A stretch of 64,000 nucleotides of DNA from Acorus gramineus (taxonomy: Eukaryota; Streptophyta; Magnoliopsida; Acorales; Acoraceae): assembly GCA_030737835.1 (NCBI GenBank), contig JAUJYN010000040.1:92810-156809 (forward strand), read 5' to 3'. Made by a program: the position numbers and the translations under genes. Positions within the stretch are counted from its first letter, which is position 1, and each line of letters starts with the position of its first letter. Shown here piece after piece: positions 57,735-64,000 of the stretch. The notes beneath the pieces are model-generated. The model searched no databases. It saw only the letters and a program-made list of their open reading frames with translations, and was not told the origin of the DNA.

Positions 57735-60378
57735 TGTTATATATGTGTCACTTTTAGCCTTCTGGTCACCATTGGAGCATTCTGGCAGTTTTTCAACTTT
57801 TTCTTTTTTCGATCGGAACCGCTAAAATTTTGGACTTTTGGCTATCATCATGAGCTTGAGAACTCCGATTGAAAATCTAACTGCACATTATGTGTCCTAG
57901 TGCTATTTCAAGCCACTCACGAAAATTTCATCGAATTCTGGTAACGTTCAGAATTTCGCAGTTCCGAATCGTATCCGGGTTTTGACCAAGCGAAAAGTCA
58001 TTGGGAGACTTGACCAAGTCAAAGATGACTTTGACCAAGTCAATTTTGACCATTGACTTGGTCAAATTTTTTTGTTTGTTTGTGTGGATGAGTTGACCAT
58101 AGTCAAAGCTCACCAAAAATACCCTAAGTGCCCTAATGTAAGTGTGTGAGTGGCTAGTGTGTGTGTGTGGGTGAGTTCACTTAGGCGTCCACCAATAGTC
58201 CTTCTTCCCCATCTCTCTCTATCTCTCTCACTCACAACCCTCACATCCCCTCTCTTTAAATCCCCCTTTTGAGCTAGTAGAAGAACTTGAAAAAAGAAGC
58301 CCTAGAAGAAGAAAAGAAAGGTAGGGTTCCGATCTACCTTTCCATGGTTTTGTTTTTGGATTCCCCTATGTTGACCTCCTCTCTTAGCTGCCTTTCTCCT
58401 CTGTTTTCAGCCATTCTTGGGCTGAGAAGAGGCTTGGTGGTGGTGGCTTTGGTGGTGGTGATTCGGTGCGCGAAGGGCACCCGGTTTCATCCCTTTGTTC
58501 TTCCTCCTTTGGGTGAGTCCTTCTCCTCCCATTTTCCTTGTTTAGATGCATGTTAGGGTGTGCATATGGAGTATGCATGGTATGCATGTGTGTTAGGGGT
58601 GTGGGAGGGCTGAGGAAGGGAGTGGGTTTGGCTCGGGCGTGCGTGCGGGGTCATCCGCGCGCGTGCGCGCAAGTCTACGTGCCAGGCAGTGCAGGCGCGC
58701 AGCAGTCGGACGCACGCGTGTACGCTCAGACGCGCGGGCGTGCGCACGGAGTGCTGCGCAGGGGGCAGTGCGCGCGGGGGTGCGCGTGGGGTGCTGCGCA
58801 GGGGCGCAGTACGTGCGGGTTGACGTAGGGCTGGACGCGCGGGTAGGCGCGCGGCAGCGCGTCTGGGCTTGCAGGCTGAGGCGCGGCAGTGCGCCCGGGG
58901 CGCGGGCGTGCGTGCTTGCGTGCGCACCCGTGCGTGCGCGTGCGGGTGGTCGTGCACGTGGCTGCCTGTGGGTGCGGAAGGGTGTCGGGGCACTCGGACT
59001 CGCGTGCGTGCGGGCCCGTAGGCATGCTTGTCCAAGTGTTGGGTGTTTCTAGCGTATTTCTTATGTATTTGTGTAATTACTCACCATTTTGATTACCCAT
59101 GTCTTGCAGATCTTGACGAACGGTCACGCGACGACCCGGGTTTCGGTGAGTGGGACAATCCAACCCAGTAGGGAGGCGTTCGATGCACGTAGGCGTGCAT
59201 TGCCCTCCCCTGGGGCACCATAGTTGCATATTAGCTAGTATTAAACGTAAACTGTGCTATGCATGATCATTATGTTGTATCCATACCCCCCTTAGACTTT
59301 GTATGCTAGGGATATGCACCCTTATATTATGTATAGAGGCCTACGCATCCTGATACCATGTTTTCATGCTAGGAAAGCCTCGACCTACGCATGTTTCCCA
59401 TTTAGTTTAACTTATTTTAAATCAAATGCGAGCATATGGTTATTAGCATGCCTTAGAGAATATTATAACCTCGTTGTTATAATATGTGTCTCCCCGCATC
59501 TTAGTTATGCGCCCTGGAGGAATTCTTGTGAATTCATGGCATTAGTAGAGTTGCAATCGGTGTCGGCGGATCCAAGAGGATCGTATCCGTGTGGGTAGGC
59601 TGTTTCTCTTCCCTTCGTTGGATCCGTGTAGGGACTCCCCAGCGTTAGACAGGCTGTCCTGACAGAGGGCTCCCATCTGTAGGTACCTCCGATGCGTCGG
59701 ACTGTGCTGATCGTGAGAGTAGACCAGGCGAGCTACGGAGTGGAGGAGAGGCTATCGGTGGACCAAGGGTGATTAACAGCCTAGTCAGTCCCAAAAGACC
59801 ATGTCACCCCTTTGAGGGTGAGGGTGAGGGTGTGGTGGGTCGGCGATGTAACGACTCACTGGATTGTGTAGTTACTCTCACTTAGGGGCTATAAATCATT
59901 TAACGTTAATATGAATTGTGATGCATGGGTTGTGCTATTCACTGAGCGTGTGGCTCACCCCTCGCATATATTTTTCTCCAGTGATATCTGAGTCGGATCT
60001 GAAGGAGGAGCTCCCCGAGGCCCATCAGTAGTAGCGGAGCAGCGTCACGTTCTGCGAGTGAGAGGCCATCAGCATCCCCTTTTGATTGTACGTATTGTAT
60101 TCCGTGCTTGGGCACACGTTTGTATTATGTTTGGATGTCGTTGTATATATATTGGCTCTCACAGGACAGTTGATTATGTATCGGGTCTGTAATATGTCTT
60201 TTGATTTACAGACTCAGTCTTTTAGCTTCCGCTATTTGTATATATTGTGTCAGCCACCTTATTGTCTATGTTTTCATTTTTGATGTTGTTTAGAGTATGT
60301 TATTGATCTCTTATATAGACTGCTGATATCATATATACCATTGCCGCGTCTCGGGGATGGCCGCCCTGGGGCGTGACA
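57735..60378 (+). repeat. Complete type 1 5' LTR
   Basis: 2644 bp, TGTTATATATGTGTCAC to CCCTGGGGCGTGACA. It contains W-boxes (57983-58110), a CTCTCTTTAAATCCCC TATA-like/CT-rich region (about 58245-58265), intron 58513-59109, one module (about 59655) and the conserved CACTGAGCGTGTGGCTCACC block. It is the cleanest full-length type 1 LTR attached to a primer site. Confidence 0.93.
58513..59109 (+). other. Intron-like segment in LTR
   Basis: GTGAGTCCTTC follows CTCCTTTGG, and the end is ATGTCTTGCAG before ATCTTGACGA. It is 597 bp with a CpG-rich core (about 58630-58990). Confidence 0.65.
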
Positions 60379-60383
60379 AAAGT

Positions 60384-60396
60384 TGGTATCAGAGCC
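60384..60396 (+). other. Primer binding site
   Basis: TGGTATCAGAGCC, 5 bases after the LTR end, matching initiator methionine tRNA. Confidence 0.92.
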
Positions 60397-60493
60397 TGGT
60401 CCTGTCAGAGCCAATTGTTTTTCTTAGAGATGAGTCCTAGGATTTCTATATGAGTATTCTGATCCTAGTGTCTGGTTTTCTTAGGTTGCTGAT

Positions 60494-61642
60494 ATGCCTC
60501 CTCGCAGAGGAATGCATGGACGTGGTCCCTCTCGGCCTCTGAAGGTTCCCAGACCTACCGGAGGTGAGGATGCTACTGGAGAGTCCTCGGCTGTGGGGCC
60601 AGGACCGGCGCAGGAGCCTCCTGCATGGGAGCGTGCTTACGCTCGGATAGCAGATCTGGTGGAGACTCAAACTAGAGCACTGGAGGCCCAGACTAAGGTG
60701 TTAGCTGAGCAGGCACGAGAGATCCAGGAGCTGCGAGCGGCCCGCGAGGCAATTCCACTGGTCCCCTTAGTGGCAGATCCACCGGTGGTGCTCGACGTAC
60801 CCCCTGTCCCAGTGGTGATTCCGGTGGTGGGAGTTCAGGATCCCTTGGAGAGGGAGGTGGAGCTAGAGGCTGCAGCGCGAGTGCATCAGAGTGGCCTCAC
60901 TGCCTTTCTGAAGCTCCACCCTCCCGAGTTCCATGGCCAGATGGCGGATCACCTTGCCCCTGAGCGTTGGTTGATAGAGGTGGACACGATCTTCTCGACC
61001 ATGCACTGCACCGACCGCCAGCGTGTCTCCCTGGCCACCTTCATGTTGAAGGGTAGCGCCGCCGACTGGTGGGCTACCCGATCGGTGGACATCCCCGAGG
61101 GAGTGGAGCGACTTCTATGGGCGGGGTTCCGGAGGTATTTCCTGGAGGAGTACTTCCCGTTTTCGACGCGCCAGATCGTGATGCGGGAGTTCGAGCAGCT
61201 GACGTAGGGCTCCTTGTCAGTCGCTGACTACTCCACACGCTTCACGAGGCTTTCTAGGTTCACCCCAGCCTTGGTGATGGATGAGGAGACGCGGTGCCGT
61301 CGTTTCGAGATGGGTCTCATTAGCACCATCCGGGTGCATGTCACTTCTCAGGCGTTCACGAGGTACTCAGACTTGGTGTCTCGGGCGAAGACAGTCGAGC
61401 GAGACCTCGGGGTCTCCATGGGGGTTCCAACCCCTTCTGCAGACCAGAGACCCCCCAGGAGCCAGGACCAGGTACATCGCAAGAAGAAGCGGCCCCGCTT
61501 TGATCGGTCGGCGGCTGCCGCTACTCCAGACGATGTGGTGCCAGTGCGAGGTTCAGCACCCATTGCAGCAGTACCAGTCCAGTCCAGGCAGCCGGATAGG
61601 CGGCGCTGTTACCATTGTCAGTGCATCGGGCATATCTTTTAG
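60494..61642 (+). pseudogene. Gag with one premature stop, cut in the zinc knuckle
   Basis: MPPRRGMHGRGPSRPL starts the frame. The coiled-coil-like region is at residues about 50-85 and the Gag domain at about 130-300 (LKLHPPEFHG, PERWLIEVDTIF, DWWATRSVDIPEG). A TAG at 61205-61207 replaces the CAG of LTQGS. The same frame then continues open (SVADYSTRFTRL, CRRFEMGLISTIRVH, basic KKKRPRFD) to CYHCQCIGHI, where the knuckle is cut by the join to LTR sequence at about 61637. The rest of the frame is intact, so it is the best-preserved gag here apart from one nonsense change and the C-terminal loss. Confidence 0.9.
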
Positions 61643-61797
61643 CTTCCGCTATTTGTGTATATATTATGTCAGCCTCATTGTTGTCTGTGTTGTCGTTTTT
61701 CATGTTGTTTAGAGTATGTTATTGATCTCCTGTATAGACTGCTGATATCATATATACACTTGCCGGGTCTCGGGGACGGCCGCCCTGGGGCGTGACA
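61637..61797 (+). repeat. Terminal remnant of 3' LTR
   Basis: TTTTAGCTTCCGCTATTTG to GGGCGTGACA corresponds to about 60220-60378 of the 5' LTR. The join to gag has only a few shared bases, consistent with illegitimate recombination. Confidence 0.9.
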
Positions 61798-63122
61798 TAT
61801 ATAAGCCTACTTCATGAAGATATCAACTCTTAATGTCGCCTACAACATGCAAAATTAACTTATTGATACAATCATGCAAAATTGCTGCATCTGCAGCAAA
61901 TACCCCTAATTGTTTGATCTCCACAGCATGAAATACACATCCACAAATTCTTAAATAAATCATATACATTCTATGGTTTGTTGGGATCATAATCCATAAA
62001 GACATCATAACCTGGTTTAGCCTCTACATGCCCGAAATAAAATGTTTTCAGAAACTGGTCATTTCCCATGCGAATCTAGAAAGTCCTTCAATTCAGCTTA
62101 TAACTTAGAACACATGCAACATTATGACACCAAATTTCATATATAGTATCTAGACACATGGATAATCATGTTACATGAGAGGCAAAGCTCATAATATGCT
62201 TCTAGGTACTAGTTTCACAAAGGTTTTTTTACAAGACAGAGATCTACCTTACCACAAGAGATCCCAGAAATTTAGCTGAAGGTTCAAGAGGCTCCTCCAC
62301 CATGAATACACCAAATCAGCCTTTCACAAATTTCATGAAGCTTCACCTAGATGTCATAAACCAACTTCATTTAGATCACTAGGCTTGAAAACCCTCCAAA
62401 TAATTTCAGAAAAATAAAACAGCAAGGTGGATCAAAACAGTAATGGCACACACACATTCACACACATACATATACCTTCTCTTCCAATCCTTCTCTACTT
62501 GACTTCCACCCCTTCCTTGCTGATCCAAAACACACAAAGAGAGGAAAAGAGAGGGTGTATGAGAGAGCATGAAAGGGAGAAGGGGAGATCAAGCAAATGC
62601 ACACAAATACAAACATCCCTACCTCTTTTTTTTTCCTTTTCACTCCACCTCTCCCATGCTTTCTGTTTTCTTTCTTTCCCTTCTATTTCTCTATTTTTCT
62701 CCTTCTTCATTCTCTGCCAGCAGCAACACAAAGAGGGGGGAAAATATGAGGGTGTGAGAGAGAGAGATGGAGACAAAAAGCCTATTTAAAAGGTTTTGTG
62801 TGATGAGATGATTAGGGGGTGAGTTTGGGCAAGTTTCACTCACAAAATAATGATTTAAAGTGGGGGTGGCTTGCTCAGCAAATTAATGCAAGATGAAACA
62901 TCAATTTCACCCACTTTTCAATCCAGTAAAATTCAAACCCAGATACCAATCGGAACTACATAATTTCTAAAATGACATCAGAATGCGATGAAAATTTACA
63001 GGTAGGCCAATACCAGTACCAGGAGAATAAATATGCAGTCAGATTTCTGACTTGAATGCCAAAACTTTTTAAAATAAATAAAACATGATATTTGACCTTT
63101 AAAAAGTGACACAGTCTTAACA

Positions 63123-63359
63123 GAAACCCCCACCTGTTAATAAGGCAAGTCGTGCCCACGTTGCGCAATTAATGGGCCTTAACTGTTCATCTAGTAGTTT
63201 CAGACGTTTACAATCCATTGACCGTTTCTTTGGTCTACTCGTGGCCCTTTGTCTTGCTCATGCGTATGCTACGTCTTCGAGTACGTTTGTGAGGTGAAAG
63301 ATCGCCCAACCAGACCTCTTGTCTGTTTGTGTCTTTTCTACTCATTCACGAGGAGTAAG
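63123..63359 (+). other. Short spacer, no gene
   Basis: Flank of the type 3 LTR. It includes the TSD GAAAC and, on the minus strand, an acceptor-like TTAACAG at 63134-63140. It ends purine-rich (GAGGAGTAAG), which could be the polypurine tract of the following LTR. Confidence 0.4.
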
Positions 63360-63651
63360 TGTAGATACCCCATTTTGATCGGTTAGAACTGTGAAACACT
63401 TATCGTTTGTGATATCTTAGTTTGCAGGTCTAAACCCCGATGATCTTCTTTGAGCCAGAATAATCACTTGAGTAGAGAAAGGAAAGAAAAGAAAGCATGA
63501 GCACACAAGTTCTTAAAGAAAAGCTTAGAGAAGCAGTACCATCGCCCAGAACGGTCAAGCCTTGGGCTGTTGTACAAGACATTTGAAAGTCTGTCCGGTG
63601 ACTAAGACAAGCAACCACCCACTCGTCATAGTGGACGACCTTTCATGGAAT

Positions 63652-63830
63652 TGTCGACCGAGACGATTTTTGGAAGATTGTCATACAAGACAATCTTTCT
63701 AAGGATTGTCAACTTCGACGATCTTTGGGAGGATTGTCAAACTGGATGATCCTCTGGGTGATTGTCAAAGTCGACAATCTTTTCTGGGTTGTCGACCTAG
63801 ACGATGGGATGACGGATCGTCAAAAATACT
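63652..63830 (+). repeat. Degenerate TTGTC/GACGAT repeats
   Basis: About five units of roughly 28-33 bp share GGATTGTCAA, a GTCGACGATC-like core and CTTTGGGAG-like spacers. TTGTCGAC and GACGAT pair as imperfect inverted repeats. They lie upstream of the TATA box and may be regulatory. Confidence 0.65.
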
Positions 63831-63976
63831 GGGATAAGTTCAGCTCGAAAAGGATGGCATGGCCTAAGATTTCCGCCTCTCCACCGACGTCAGCCACTTT
63901 GGGTGAATGTGGGAGCATCGTGGGGCACTCATTACCTCCCCAAACAGGTGTCAAGAAGGTGGTGGCTCGTTTGGGC

Positions 63977-63984
63977 TATAAAAG
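63977..63984 (+). promoter_or_regulatory. TATA box
   Basis: TATAAAAG followed by GGAGGCAATGGGAGG. This is a canonical plant TATA motif about 0.6 kb into the putative LTR. Confidence 0.6.
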
Positions 63985-64000
63985 GGAGGCAATGGGAGGC

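Larger units (their letters stand above)
57735..61797 (+). mobile_element. Gag-only chromovirus derivative with TSD TATAT
   Basis: 5' LTR 57735-60378, primer site 60384-60396, gag 60494-61636, then a direct join to the last about 160 bp of the 3' LTR (61637-61797). TATAT flanks it at 57730-57734 and 61798-61802. Protease, RT, RNase H, integrase, polypurine tract and most of the 3' LTR are deleted. The TSD shows the deletion happened inside an inserted copy or was carried by the copy that inserted. Confidence 0.92.
55537..63122 (-). mobile_element. Type 3 solo LTR with TSD GAAAC, itself interrupted
   Basis: It starts at CGTTACGCCCTGGAGCGG (first base mutated from T) and ends GTGACACAGTCTTAACA, flanked by GAAAC at 55532-55536 and 63123-63127. 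Without the nested element it is about 3.5 kb. Homology to the other types is clear at both ends, in CACTGTCCTGTGAGAGCC and in the splice-like boundary at 57516, but most of the body differs. A TTTAAATA-like TATA motif lies at about 62783-62793 (minus strand). A donor-like GTAAGG at 62252 could pair with 57516, which would put the nested element inside this LTR's intron. Confidence 0.85.
63360..64000 (+). mobile_element. Probable Tat-like gypsy LTR, 5' part, runs off the window
   Basis: It begins TGTAGATACCCCATTTTGAT, a start I associate with plant Tat-lineage LTRs, after a purine-rich stretch. About 63650-63830 holds degenerate repeats of GATTGTCAA and GACGATC. A strong TATA box (TATAAAAG, 63977-63984) lies near the end, so the transcribed part would begin just outside the window. 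Orientation and class are inferred, because the LTR end is not visible. Confidence 0.45.

Noticed and set aside
62427..62789. 120-codon frame, Ser/Phe/Leu-rich
   Set aside because: It is simple pyrimidine-rich sequence within the type 3 LTR promoter-like region. A matching frame is open on the other strand, and no motif is recognised.

Overview
The window is intergenic DNA from a plant nuclear genome, almost certainly a seed plant with a large, repeat-rich genome. It is packed with long-LTR Ty3/gypsy chromoviruses of the Tekay/Del type. The evidence is Gag with a CCHC zinc knuckle, protease-RT-RNase H-integrase order, a C-terminal chromodomain, an initiator-Met tRNA primer site (TGGTATCAGAGCC) and 5-bp target-site duplications (TSDs). 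There are no bacterial-style operons, no recognisable RNA genes and no intact host gene. I cannot name the species.

LTR types. Nearly every LTR ends with the same block (CGCCCTGGGGCGTGACA, or its reverse complement at the other edge), but the bodies differ. Type 1 (about 2.5-2.65 kb) begins TGTTATATATGTGTCAC and carries a W-box cluster. Type 2 (about 3.0-3.7 kb) begins TGTTATGCCTGTGTCA and has a CT-rich promoter-like tract. Type 3 (about 3.5 kb) is one divergent copy. Types 1 and 2 contain a GT-AG intron-like segment with a CpG-dense core. One LTR (21110-24106) lacks it exactly at the splice sites.

Layout. 1-10250: a decayed type 2 element with recombined LTR/internal pieces, interrupted by a non-autonomous copia-like element (4128-8544), itself interrupted by a type 1 solo LTR (5877-8407). 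10251-17728: LTR fragments in both orientations. 17729-19671: remnant of a Tat/Ogre-like gypsy element with a broken gag. 21110-30386: a second, internally deleted type 2 element (+). 30387-35208: a chromovirus on the minus strand truncated in RT. 35533-38174: a type 1 solo LTR inside an older LTR. 39515-48616: the most complete chromovirus (minus strand, TSD TGCTG), with gag-pol broken by several frameshifts. 49530-54450: a roughly 137-bp tandem repeat split by a type 2 solo LTR (50137-53798). 55537-63122: the type 3 solo LTR, holding a gag-only chromovirus derivative (57735-61797). 63360-64000: start of a probable Tat-like LTR with a TATA box.

Nothing here works as a gene system. The content is a stratigraphy of insertions, solo-LTR formation, internal deletion and ectopic recombination. 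The most unusual signal is the LTR-borne intron with one spliced-looking copy. Next are the shared dead mutations in two type 2 elements, and a possible host exon split by the type 3 LTR.
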